A DNA stretch of 6,524 nucleotides from Comamonadaceae bacterium (GTDB lineage: Bacteria; Pseudomonadota; Gammaproteobacteria; Burkholderiales; Burkholderiaceae_C), in NCBI GenBank assembly GCA_947463845.1, contig CANHUM010000100.1, forward strand, positions 1 to 6,524, written 5' to 3'. The position numbers and the translations under genes were made by a program. Every line of letters starts with the position of its first letter. The first letter of the stretch is position 1. The notes beneath the pieces were generated by a model. It saw nothing but the letters and a program-made list of their open reading frames with translations, was not told where the DNA came from and ran no database searches. Positions 1-5,835 of this stretch are shown here, piece by piece.

Positions 1-41
1 GATCTACGGCGGAAATCGGTTAGACCATTTTTCCAATGAAA

Positions 42-59
42 ACGCGCCCGAAGGCGCGT
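42..59 (-). terminator. Intrinsic terminator after the tRNA-Ser gene
   Basis: On the minus strand a 7-bp perfect GC-rich stem (ACGCGCC / GGCGCGT) closes a TTCG tetraloop and runs into a short T-run (TTTT, then CATT). It begins 14 nt after the encoded CCA end of the tRNA, which fits a terminator for the tRNA transcript and for any urease read-through. The T-run is short, so efficiency may be moderate. On the plus strand the same hairpin is followed by only TATTTG, so it is unlikely to work well in that direction. Confidence 0.8.
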
Positions 60-73
60 ATTTGCGGGGTCAC

Positions 74-161
74 TGGCGGAAGCGGTGAGATTCGAACTCA
101 CGGACCCTTTCGAGTCGCCGGTTTTCAAGACCGGTGCAATCGACCACTCTGCCACGCTTCC
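74..161 (-). tRNA. serT: tRNA-Ser (anticodon TGA)
   Basis: The minus strand reads a complete class II tRNA of 88 nt. The 7-bp acceptor stem GGAAGCG/CGCTTCC (161-155 with 84-78) is perfect. The anticodon arm is CCGGT-CTTGAAA-ACCGG, giving anticodon TGA, which reads UCA and related serine codons. The long variable arm (GACTC...GGGTC) is typical of serine tRNAs, and the T arm is GTGAG-TTCGAAT-CTCAC. Discriminator G and the 3' CCA (76-74) are encoded. It starts 37 nt after the ureG stop codon. The symbol serT follows E. coli usage for the TGA isoacceptor; the isotype itself is certain. Confidence 0.96.
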
Positions 162-171
162 ATGGGGTGTG

Positions 172-201
172 ATTGTAGCGGCTTGAAGTCCTGCCTCTTC
201 A
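172..201 (-). promoter_or_regulatory. Candidate sigma-70 promoter of tRNA-Ser
   Basis: A TACAAT hexamer (177-172, 5 of 6 match to TATAAT) lies 10 nt before the mature 5' end of the tRNA. It is followed by a C-rich discriminator (CACACCCC), as is common at stable-RNA promoters under stringent control. The best -35 at 18-bp spacing is TGAAGA (201-196), a poor match that overlaps the ureG stop codon. The -10 is convincing by position, the -35 is weak, and transcription by read-through from ureG is an alternative. Confidence 0.45.
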
Positions 202-867
202 GGCGGTCGCCAGCATGCCGCGCTTTTCAATGAAGGCCACCACTTCATCCAGGCCGTCCAGGGTTTTCAGGTTGGTCATGACCCAAGGGCGGGTTTCAGG
301 GTTGGGGCGCATGCGCTTGGTGTCGTCGCGCATGACTTGCAGGTCAGCACCCACATGCGGTGCCAAATCGGTCTTGTTGATCACGAACAGGTCACTCTTG
401 GTGATACCGGGCCCACCCTTGCGGGGAATTTTTTCGCCAGCAGCCACGTCGATCACATAGACGGTCAGGTCGCTCAGCTCGGGGCTGAAGGTGGCGGCCA
501 GGTTGTCGCCGCCGCTTTCGATGAAAACCACATCGGCATTCGGGAACTTCTCCAGCATGCGGTCGATGGCTTCGAGGTTGATGGACGCGTCTTCTCGAAT
601 GGCGGTGTGTGGGCAGCCGCCGGTTTCCACGCCCATGATGCGCTCGGCCGGCAAGGCGCCGCTCACGGTCAGCAGGCGTTGGTCTTCTTTGGTGTAAATG
701 TCGTTGGTGATCGCAATCAGATCCCAGCGTTCGCGCATGTTTTTGCACAGCATTTCCAGCAGGGTGGTTTTGCCCGAGCCGACCGGCCCGCCAATGCCCA
801 CGCGCAGGGGGGGCAGTTTTTTGCTGCGGTTCGGGATATGGTGCAGGGCAGAAGAGGTGCTGTTCAT
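199..867 (-). CDS. ureG: Urease accessory GTPase UreG
   Basis: Cytoplasmic SIMIBI-class GTPase of 222 aa that powers nickel insertion into apo-urease in complex with UreD(H) and UreF and receives nickel from UreE. The sequence shows the P-loop GPVGSGKTT at residues 27-35, the invariant nickel-binding CPH motif at 85-87 inside [16 protein letters not shown], the ESGGDN segment at 117-122, and the guanine-specificity motif NKTD at 164-167. Length matches the family (about 205-220 aa), with a slightly long N-terminal lead before the P-loop. The start codon overlaps the ureF stop as ATGA and no clear Shine-Dalgarno is visible, so translation is probably coupled to ureF. It is the last protein gene of the cluster and is followed closely by tRNA-Ser. 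Confidence 0.97.
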   Translation of the reverse strand: MNSTSSALHHIPNRSKKLPPLRVGIGGPVGSGKTTLLEMLCKNMRERWDLIAITNDIYTKEDQRLLTVSGALPAERIMGVETGGCPHTAIREDASINLEAIDRMLEKFPNADVVFIESGGDNLAATFSPELSDLTVYVIDVAAGEKIPRKGGPGITKSDLFVINKTDLAPHVGADLQVMRDDTKRMRPNPETRPWVMTNLKTLDGLDEVVAFIEKRGMLATA

Positions 868-1553
868 GATCGGAAAATTCGCGAATATTGGGTTTCGTGT
901 CGGGATGACAGGATGGCCAGCATGGGGCTGAACGCTTGGCGGTCTTCATCGTTGAGCTGCATGGCGGTGTCCACCGCCTGCGGGATCTCGCGGGCCAGCC
1001 GTGCCAGCATGCGTTGGCCTGCACTTTGACCCAGCGGGACGCCTTTGAGGGCGGCCTGGGTCATGTTCTCGGCCCAGCCAAAGGCACAGGCCTGCAGTGC
1101 CTGGTCAATGGGTGTTCGTGCCAGGGACAAGGCCAAGGCCATGACCAGCGGGTAAGTGGGCGGGAGCTGGGCACAGCACTCCAGCTGCGTGTCGCTGGCT
1201 TGCTGCAGATTGCGAAGCCAGTCGAGCAAAGAGCGGCCCATCTGTTCGGTTTGTAAGCGCATCTCGGCGGTTTCGCGGGTGGTCATGACCCACTCGTTCA
1301 GGGCCTGCAAACGCGGGATGTCGTCATGCTGCCAGGCGGCCATCGCTTGGGCCAACACCGCCATGTCGCCACGCGACTGGGTCAGGTGCAGTTGGTGGAC
1401 AACCCAGTCGGTAGCGCTGTGCTCGTCGTGCACCAGGCCTTGCTCGATGGCGGCTTCGAGGCCTTCGGAATACGAGAAGCCTCCAATCGGCAGCGCAGGC
1501 GATGCGAGCCAGATCAGTTGCAGCAGACCCGAAGGCGCGGCGTCAGTGGTCAT
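864..1553 (-). CDS. ureF: Urease accessory protein UreF
   Basis: All-helical urease maturation protein of 229 aa that bridges UreD and UreG on the apoenzyme and is thought to gate the GTPase and the nickel path. Conserved features seen are [18 protein letters not shown] at residues 16-33 and the C-terminal [11 protein letters not shown], the UreF tail that contacts UreD/UreG. The reading frame stays open upstream to 1694, but that extension overlaps most of the ureE tail and is low-complexity shadow translation. The Met at 1553 gives the usual length and places the conserved N-terminal motif correctly. With that start, ureF overlaps the end of ureE by 11 nt and has no obvious ribosome binding site, which suggests translational coupling. 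Its stop overlaps the ureG start by 4 nt. Confidence 0.95.
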   Translation of the reverse strand: MTTDAAPSGLLQLIWLASPALPIGGFSYSEGLEAAIEQGLVHDEHSATDWVVHQLHLTQSRGDMAVLAQAMAAWQHDDIPRLQALNEWVMTTRETAEMRLQTEQMGRSLLDWLRNLQQASDTQLECCAQLPPTYPLVMALALSLARTPIDQALQACAFGWAENMTQAALKGVPLGQSAGQRMLARLAREIPQAVDTAMQLNDEDRQAFSPMLAILSSRHETQYSRIFRS

Positions 1554-2142
1554 GGTTGCAGCCGGGGCCGTGCACATGCGGCGCAGAGCGGATCGGGATG
1601 GCGATGCGCTGGGTGACAGATGGGGCAGTGTGTTCGTGAGCGTGCTGGTGCCCGTGCGCGTGCCCGGCATGGCCACCGTGGTCTCCATACGCACCGCTTT
1701 CAGGCTCGAAGGGCTCTGACACCTCCAGCACTGTCATGTGCATGGCGCGCAGCATCTCGGCCAGCACATGGTCGGGCTCGATTTTCAGGTGGTCGGGTTG
1801 GAGTTCGATGGGCACATGGCGGTTGCCCAGGTGGTAGGCCGCGCGCGTCAGGTCGAACGGCGAACCGTGTTCTTTGCAAGCGGTGATGCGCAGCACGTTC
1901 TGTGGCGCTGCCTCGACGCGCACCAGCGAACCGTCTTCGGCCACCAGCACATCGCCACCACGCACCACGGTGCCTCGGGGCAGGAACACGCCAAGGGCAC
2001 GCCCAGTGCTGTCGGTGACGTCAAAGCGGCTTTTTTGGCGGGTGTCCCAGTCCAGGGTGATGACGCTGGCGCGTTGGACCAGCACACGGGCCAGGCCTCG
2101 GCCTTGGGGCATGAGTTTGGCGCAGGTGATCAGGGAAGACAT
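1543..2142 (-). CDS. ureE: Urease nickel metallochaperone UreE
   Basis: Cytoplasmic dimeric nickel chaperone of 199 aa that delivers Ni to the UreG-containing activation complex. The N-terminal peptide-binding-like domain (about residues 1-75) is followed by the metal-binding domain with the conserved GNRHVPIEL segment at 106-114; His109 corresponds to the interface nickel ligand (His96 in Klebsiella, from memory). The C-terminal tail from residue 155 holds 12 histidines in two clusters, 155-171 ([17 protein letters not shown]) and 189-199 ([11 protein letters not shown], including a Cys). Such tails bind extra nickel in the Klebsiella protein but are not strictly required. The gene starts 6 nt after the ureC stop and overlaps ureF by 11 nt. 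Confidence 0.95.
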   Translation of the reverse strand: MSSLITCAKLMPQGRGLARVLVQRASVITLDWDTRQKSRFDVTDSTGRALGVFLPRGTVVRGGDVLVAEDGSLVRVEAAPQNVLRITACKEHGSPFDLTRAAYHLGNRHVPIELQPDHLKIEPDHVLAEMLRAMHMTVLEVSEPFEPESGAYGDHGGHAGHAHGHQHAHEHTAPSVTQRIAIPIRSAPHVHGPGCNHDH

Positions 2143-2148
2143 GGTGTT

Positions 2149-3891
2149 TCAGAATAAAAAATAGCGTTGGGTCATGGGCAAACTTGAGGCGGGTTCGCAC
2201 ACCAGCAAGAGTCCATCGGCACGCACCGCATAGGTTTGGGGGTCGATCTCCATGCGGGGCAGGTAATCATTGTGGACCATGTCACGCTTGCTTTTTTCTC
2301 GGATGTTCTTCACGGCCGACAGGGGCTTTTGCAAGCCAAAGCGGTCCCCGATGCCTGCGCACAAGCCCGCTTGCGACACAAAGGTCAGCGAGCTGCGGGC
2401 CAGTGCTCCGCCAAAGCTGCCAAACATGGGGCGGTAATGCACGGGCTGTGGCGTGGGGATGGAGGCATTGGGGTCGCCCATGGCCGCCAGCGCGATGAAC
2501 CCGCCTTTCATGACGATGGCGGGTTTGATGCCGAAGAAGGCCGGTTTCCAGATCACCAGATCAGCCCACTTGCCCACCTCAATGCTGCCCACCTCGTGGC
2601 TGACACCTTGGGCAATGGCAGGGTTGATGGTGTATTTGGCGATGTAGCGCTTGACCCGGAAGTTGTCATGGCGGGCGGTGTCGCCGGGCAGGCTGCCGCG
2701 TTGCTGCTTCATCTTGTGCGCGGTTTGCCAGGTGCGGATGATGACCTCGCCTACTCGGCCCATGGCCTGGCTGTCGCTGCTCATCATGCTGATGGCCCCC
2801 AGGTCATGCAGGATGTCCTCGGCCGCAATGGTTTCCTTGCGGATGCGGCTTTCGGCAAAGGCCAGGTCTTCGGCAATGGAGGCGTCCAGGTGGTGACACA
2901 CCATCAGCATGTCCACATGCTCGTCGAGCGTGTTGATGGTGTAGGGGCGTGTGGGGTTGGTCGATGAGGGCAGCACATTGGCCTCACCCACCACTTTCAA
3001 AATGTCGGGCGCGTGGCCACCGCCAGCGCCTTCGGTGTGGAAGGAGTGGATGCAGCGGCCCTTGAAGGCGGCGATGGTGTCTTCGACAAAGCCCGATTCG
3101 TTGAGCGTGTCGGTGTGGATGGCGACCTGGGTGTCGGTGGCCTCGGCCACGTCCAGGCAATTGCTGATCGCAGCCGGGGTCGAGCCCCAATCTTCGTGCA
3201 ACTTCATGCCCATCGCGCCTGCATCGATTTGTTCGTGCAAGGCATTGGGCAGGCTGGCATTGCCCTTGCCCAGAAAGCCCAAGTTCATCGGGAATGCATC
3301 GGCCGATTGCAGCATGCGCTCGATGTTGAAGGGCCCGGGTGTGCAGGTGGTGGCAAAGGTGCCGGTGGCCGGACCCGTGCCGCCGCCCAGCATGGTGGTC
3401 ACGCCGCTGGCCAGGGCCTCGTCAATCTGCTGAGGCGCGATGAAGTGGATGTGGCTGTCGATGCCCCCTGCGGTGACGATCAGGCCCTCGCAGCTGATGA
3501 TCTCGGTGCCGGGGCCAATCACGATGTCCACGCCGGGCTGTGTATCGGGGTTACCCGCCTTGCCAATGGCCGCGATCCGGTTCCCCTTAAGGCCGATGTC
3601 GGCTTTGACGATGCCCCAATGGTCGATGATCAGAGCATTCGTCAGCACGCAGTCCATGGCCCCGGGTGCTTGAGCGCCTGTGCCCGGTGCATCATTGCTG
3701 CGCTGCGATTGGGCCATGCCATCGCGGATGGTTTTGCCGCCGCCAAACTTCACCTCTTCGCCATGACTTCCGGCCTGGAGTGTGAAGTCTTTTTCAACCT
3801 CAACGATCAGGCAGGTGTCGGCCAGGCGGACGCGGTCGCCCACCGTGGGTCCATAGGTTTCGGCATACGCACGTTTGTCGATCTGGGCCAT
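2149..3891 (-). CDS. ureC: Urease alpha subunit UreC (catalytic)
   Basis: Catalytic subunit of 580 aa of the nickel urease (urea + water to ammonia and carbamate), cytoplasmic, assembling with UreA and UreB. All metal and catalytic residues are present: His147 and His149 (GGIDSHIHF), the carbamylated Lys230 and His232 (GMKLHEDWG), His259 (IHTDT), His285 ([12 protein letters not shown]), flap Cys332 and catalytic His333 (MVCHHL), and Asp373 (SSDSQAMGR). Each sits exactly 13 residues later than its Klebsiella counterpart, the difference arising before residue 80: about 9 extra residues in a Gly/Ala/Pro-rich loop near 66-79 and about 4 near 37-43. The C-terminus is the typical [10 protein letters not shown]. 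The frame is open to 3930, but the Met at 3891 matches the family N-terminus and follows the ureB stop with a single base between. Confidence 0.98.
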   Translation of the reverse strand: MAQIDKRAYAETYGPTVGDRVRLADTCLIVEVEKDFTLQAGSHGEEVKFGGGKTIRDGMAQSQRSNDAPGTGAQAPGAMDCVLTNALIIDHWGIVKADIGLKGNRIAAIGKAGNPDTQPGVDIVIGPGTEIISCEGLIVTAGGIDSHIHFIAPQQIDEALASGVTTMLGGGTGPATGTFATTCTPGPFNIERMLQSADAFPMNLGFLGKGNASLPNALHEQIDAGAMGMKLHEDWGSTPAAISNCLDVAEATDTQVAIHTDTLNESGFVEDTIAAFKGRCIHSFHTEGAGGGHAPDILKVVGEANVLPSSTNPTRPYTINTLDEHVDMLMVCHHLDASIAEDLAFAESRIRKETIAAEDILHDLGAISMMSSDSQAMGRVGEVIIRTWQTAHKMKQQRGSLPGDTARHDNFRVKRYIAKYTINPAIAQGVSHEVGSIEVGKWADLVIWKPAFFGIKPAIVMKGGFIALAAMGDPNASIPTPQPVHYRPMFGSFGGALARSSLTFVSQAGLCAGIGDRFGLQKPLSAVKNIREKSKRDMVHNDYLPRMEIDPQTYAVRADGLLLVCEPASSLPMTQRYFLF

Positions 3892-3892
3892 G

Positions 3893-4222
3893 TCAATCCG
3901 CTTTCTGTTCGGCCTTGGACAAGGCGCCATGGGTCAGGCCCTGAAAACCGTAGACGACACGGTCACCCGCATAGTCCACCAACTCGACCGTGCGTTGTTG
4001 GCCGGGCTCAAAGCGCACAGCGTTCCCTGATGGGATGTTCAGCCGCATGCCCTGAGTTGCTGCGCGGTCAAACCGCAAGCCGGTATTGGTCTCTGCAAAG
4101 TGGTAATGCGAGCCAACCTGAATCGGTCGGTCGCTGGCGTTTTGCACCACGACCGTGCAGGTGCGGCGGCCCACGTTGAGTGCGTGCACACCAGGGTCGA
4201 TCAAGAGTTCACCGGGGGTCAT
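3893..4222 (-). CDS. ureB: Urease beta subunit UreB
   Basis: Small structural subunit of 109 aa that packs with UreA and UreC into the trimer-of-trimers enzyme. It begins [19 protein letters not shown], the typical UreB N-terminus, and carries [10 protein letters not shown] at residues 37-46 and the [16 protein letters not shown] and VYGFQGL segments of the family. The open frame extends to 4327, but the extra 35 residues are Trp-rich shadow translation of the upstream small gene and are rejected. The start lies 7 nt after the stop of the small membrane-protein gene, and the stop is one base before the ureC start, so translation of the whole block is probably coupled. No fusion to UreA is present, unlike Helicobacter-type ureases. 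Confidence 0.97.
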   Translation of the reverse strand: MTPGELLIDPGVHALNVGRRTCTVVVQNASDRPIQVGSHYHFAETNTGLRFDRAATQGMRLNIPSGNAVRFEPGQQRTVELVDYAGDRVVYGFQGLTHGALSKAEQKAD

Positions 4223-4229
4223 GCGCCGC

Positions 4230-4400
4230 TCACTTTTTGCCAAAGTAGATGGCCAAGGCCAACAATGCAGCCACCACCACAAAACCCAGCACATCGGTGG
4301 CATGCCAGTGGGTGCCGCCCAGCCCATGACCTTCGTGGGCGAATGCGGGCATGCTCAATTGGCTGATGCCCAAAGCCAATGCGAACGTGGTTTTTTTCAT
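4230..4400 (-). CDS. Small His-rich, signal-bearing single-pass membrane protein
   Basis: A 56-aa protein that I do not recognise with a formal family name. Residues 1-21 form a signal peptide (MKK, a hydrophobic core, then the AFA cleavage motif). The mature part begins [15 protein letters not shown], with four histidines and several acidic residues, followed by one transmembrane helix (about 37-53: [17 protein letters not shown]) and a GKK tail. If cleaved after Ala21 the mature N-terminus is a free histidine with the HWH cluster outside the membrane. The opening resembles the start of HupE/UreJ nickel permeases, but the other helices and their HPxxGxDH motif are absent. A strong GGAGGA Shine-Dalgarno 7 nt upstream fixes this start. 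It sits between ureA (19 nt) and ureB (7 nt), so a metal-related or urease-related envelope role is inferred from context only. Confidence 0.85.
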   Translation of the reverse strand: MKKTTFALALGISQLSMPAFAHEGHGLGGTHWHATDVLGFVVVAALLALAIYFGKK

Positions 4401-4407
4401 AGGGCGA

Positions 4408-4413
4408 TCCTCC
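4408..4413 (-). promoter_or_regulatory. Strong Shine-Dalgarno of the small membrane-protein gene
   Basis: The minus strand reads GGAGGA ending 7 nt before the ATG at 4400. It is the clearest ribosome binding site I saw in the cluster, and it selects the Met at 4400 over the in-frame Met nine codons upstream, which would overlap the end of ureA. Confidence 0.8.
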
Positions 4414-4419
4414 GGGACG

Positions 4420-4722
4420 TCAAACAATGGGTTGGTGCACGGTCACCAGTTTGGTGCCGTCGGGGAAAGTGGCTTCGATCTGGATGTCGGGGATCATGTC
4501 GGCGATGCCCTCCATCACATCGTCGCGGGTCAAAACGGTGCGACCCTCACTCATGAGTTGGGCCACGGTTTTGCCGTCTCGCGCGCCCTCCATCACAGCA
4601 GCGCAAATCAAAGCGATGGCTTCCGGGTAGTTGAGTTTCAGGCCCCGTGCCTTGCGCCGCTCGGCGAGCAAGGCAGCGGTGAAGATCAGGAGTTTGTCTT
4701 TTTCGCGAGGAGTCAGTTCCAT
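4420..4722 (-). CDS. ureA: Urease gamma subunit UreA
   Basis: Smallest structural subunit of urease, 100 aa, exactly the usual length. The sequence is typical throughout: [21 protein letters not shown] at the start, [11 protein letters not shown] in the middle (residues about 29-39), and the C-terminal segment [19 protein letters not shown]. The frame is open to another Met at 4764, giving a basic 14-residue extension ([14 protein letters not shown]). I reject that start because it lies within the predicted sigma-54 promoter, upstream of the expected transcription start, and because family members start at MELT. No strong Shine-Dalgarno precedes the chosen ATG. It is the first gene downstream of the predicted NtrC/sigma-54 promoter and is separated from ureD by 227 nt, the only sizeable gap in the cluster. 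Confidence 0.96.
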   Translation of the reverse strand: MELTPREKDKLLIFTAALLAERRKARGLKLNYPEAIALICAAVMEGARDGKTVAQLMSEGRTVLTRDDVMEGIADMIPDIQIEATFPDGTKLVTVHQPIV

Positions 4723-4767
4723 TTTGGTGCGCCGTGAGCGTCTTGGTGCATTGAGTGGCTTCATCCA

Positions 4768-4783
4768 AGCAAATTGCGTGCCC
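4768..4783 (-). promoter_or_regulatory. Sigma-54 (-24/-12) promoter upstream of ureA
   Basis: The minus strand reads GGGCACG-CAAT-TTGCT, which matches the RpoN consensus TGGCACG-N4-TTGCW at every defined position except the first (G for T). The invariant GG and GC dinucleotides are present at the required spacing. The expected transcription start is at about 4756-4757, giving a leader of about 34 nt before the ureA ATG at 4722. Sigma-54 promoters need an enhancer-binding activator, and an NtrC-type palindrome lies about 177 bp upstream of the start. Read by eye, not scored by matrix. Confidence 0.82.
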
Positions 4784-4809
4784 TTTAAGGTGCGGCAAGC
4801 CTCTGCGGA

Positions 4810-4829
4810 ATGACCCAGAGCTGAGTCAT
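4810..4829. repeat. 20-bp near-perfect palindrome, possible operator
   Basis: On the plus strand ATGACCCAG-AG-CTGAGTCAT: two 9-bp arms match in 8 of 9 positions around a 2-bp centre. It lies about 53-72 bp upstream of the predicted ureA transcription start, between the NtrC-type sites and the -24 element. It could bind a dimeric regulator, or form a hairpin in a ureD read-through transcript; there is no T-run, so it is not an intrinsic terminator. I do not recognise the binding protein. Confidence 0.45.
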
Positions 4830-4905
4830 GCCTGGCACAGCAACCGCTCTGTCACCGGCCAGGTGGATGTCATGGCGTGGGCGACGAGCGCCAAACCGCA
4901 GAACG

Positions 4906-4922
4906 TGCGCCAGGTTGGCGAC
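4906..4922. promoter_or_regulatory. Weak second NtrC-like site
   Basis: On the minus strand GTCGCC-AACCT-GGCGCA matches the NtrC half-site pattern TGCACC-N5-GGTGCA in 8 of 12 positions, with a good right half and a poor left half. It contains a perfect CGCCA-ACC-TGGCG inverted repeat. Its centre is 20 bp (two helical turns) from the centre of the stronger upstream site, the same face of the helix, which suits cooperative binding. Weak on sequence alone. Confidence 0.35.
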
Positions 4923-4925
4923 TTG

Positions 4926-4942
4926 GGCACCGGCATGGTGCC
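4926..4942. promoter_or_regulatory. NtrC-type enhancer (UAS) palindrome
   Basis: The 17-bp perfect inverted repeat GGCACC-N5-GGTGCC matches the NtrC site TGCACC-N5-GGTGCA in 10 of 12 half-site positions; only the outermost base of each arm differs. It lies 7 bp after the ureD stop codon and is centred about 177 bp upstream of the predicted sigma-54 start, a normal enhancer distance. Its pairing with a sigma-54 promoter in front of a nitrogen-acquisition operon strengthens the call. Confidence 0.72.
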
Positions 4943-4949
4943 TGAGCCG

Positions 4950-5825
4950 TCACATTTGCCAAAGCCGAGGCATGACGCCTGACAAGCCCCACATTTCATG
5001 CCGCCAGGCTGACCAAACTTGCCGCAACAGTTGCATGGCGGGTTCGGTGACTGGGGAGAGCACGCGCAATACGATCATTTGTGGGTGAGGCGATGTGGCG
5101 CCTGCTGTCAGGCGCAGTTCAGACGCTTCGAGCAAGTCACGCGCACAAGCCAGCGCCCGTTCGCTGCGCTCGGTCGCGATGGCGCTGCCCGCCGCAAACA
5201 CCAGCGTGGCCATGCAACGCTGGCCTGCCAGGCCCAATGGGCTGTTCATCAATCGGGTGTCGTGGGCCCTGATCGTGCCGCGTTCCAGCCAGATGCCCGG
5301 GATCTCCAGATGCTGGCGAAAGGTGCCTTGAGCGAACGGCAAATCAGCGGCAGGCAGGCCCAAGGCGGTGATGTCCCAGGTGATCAATTCCGCCCCGGGC
5401 GCCAGGTCGAACACCGCGCGGTTGAGGGCGTCGCAGCCGTTGTAGGCAATCGCCTCCAAAGGCAACCATTCCAGCCGCGCACCCGCCTCTAAACGCGCAT
5501 GCACTTGTTGCGTGGCCAGCCCAGCTTCGGATCGGTAAAAGCGTGTGGCACCGGGCGTGGTCACCAGACCGTGTGCGCCGGGCTTGACCGTGACTTGGAT
5601 GTCGAGCGTGTCGCCTCCCACCAAGCCGCTGGGCGGGTGCACCAGCACGTTGTGGCACACCGCATCCCCTTCGGGGTAGAGGCTTTGCAAAATGCGCAGC
5701 GGCCCGCTGTGCAAATAGCGGGCCACGCTGCGTTCAGATTCCAGCGCGTAGTCCAGCCGAAGGCTGGCAAGCCAGGTGGTGTACTCAGATTCTGTGGCAT
5801 CACCCACATCACTGACCCGGCTCAT
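4950..5825 (-). CDS. ureD: Urease accessory protein UreD (UreH)
   Basis: Urease maturation scaffold of 291 aa that binds the apoenzyme and, with UreF and UreG, channels nickel to the active site. Conserved UreD segments are visible: HPPSGLVGGD at residues 63-72, TTPGATRFYRS at 89-99, and LEWLPLEAIAYNG at 118-130. In this last motif the usual form is close to WLPQE, so a Leu replaces the customary Gln. The C-terminus (MWGLSGVMPRLWQM) fits the family. The frame is open to 5924, but the first 33 residues overlap the permease gene. The Met at 5825 gives the usual length and lies 10 nt after the permease stop. No strong Shine-Dalgarno is seen. Because the gene lies upstream of the predicted ureA promoter, it is probably transcribed separately from the structural genes. 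Confidence 0.94.
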   Translation of the reverse strand: MSRVSDVGDATESEYTTWLASLRLDYALESERSVARYLHSGPLRILQSLYPEGDAVCHNVLVHPPSGLVGGDTLDIQVTVKPGAHGLVTTPGATRFYRSEAGLATQQVHARLEAGARLEWLPLEAIAYNGCDALNRAVFDLAPGAELITWDITALGLPAADLPFAQGTFRQHLEIPGIWLERGTIRAHDTRLMNSPLGLAGQRCMATLVFAAGSAIATERSERALACARDLLEASELRLTAGATSPHPQMIVLRVLSPVTEPAMQLLRQVWSAWRHEMWGLSGVMPRLWQM

Positions 5826-5835
5826 CTCATGCACT

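Noticed and set aside
36..233. 65-aa plus-strand frame across the tRNA.
   Set aside because: It is read through the antisense of a structurally complete tRNA-Ser and a terminator hairpin.
337..1029. 230-aa plus-strand open frame opposite ureG and ureF.
   Set aside because: Antisense shadow of two conserved genes with no motif of its own.
1554..1694. Upstream extension of UreF by 47 residues.
   Set aside because: It overlaps the histidine-rich end of ureE in another frame and has no UreF-like sequence; the internal Met gives the usual length.
3013..4179. Long 388-aa open frame on the plus strand opposite ureC, ureB and their junction.
   Set aside because: It is antisense to well-supported urease genes and its composition (many Gly, Ala, His, Asp) is what complementing a high-GC gene produces; it shows no recognisable domain.
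4223..4327. Upstream extension of UreB by 35 Trp-rich residues.
   Set aside because: It is an out-of-frame reading of the small membrane-protein gene; the family start is MTPGELL.
4723..4764. N-terminal extension of UreA from an upstream Met ([14 protein letters not shown]).
   Set aside because: The ATG lies between the -12 element and the predicted transcription start, and UreA proteins begin at MELT, giving the standard 100 aa.
4810..4829. Intrinsic terminator after ureD.
   Set aside because: The hairpin-forming palindrome has no following T-run on either strand and lies more than 100 nt past the ureD stop.
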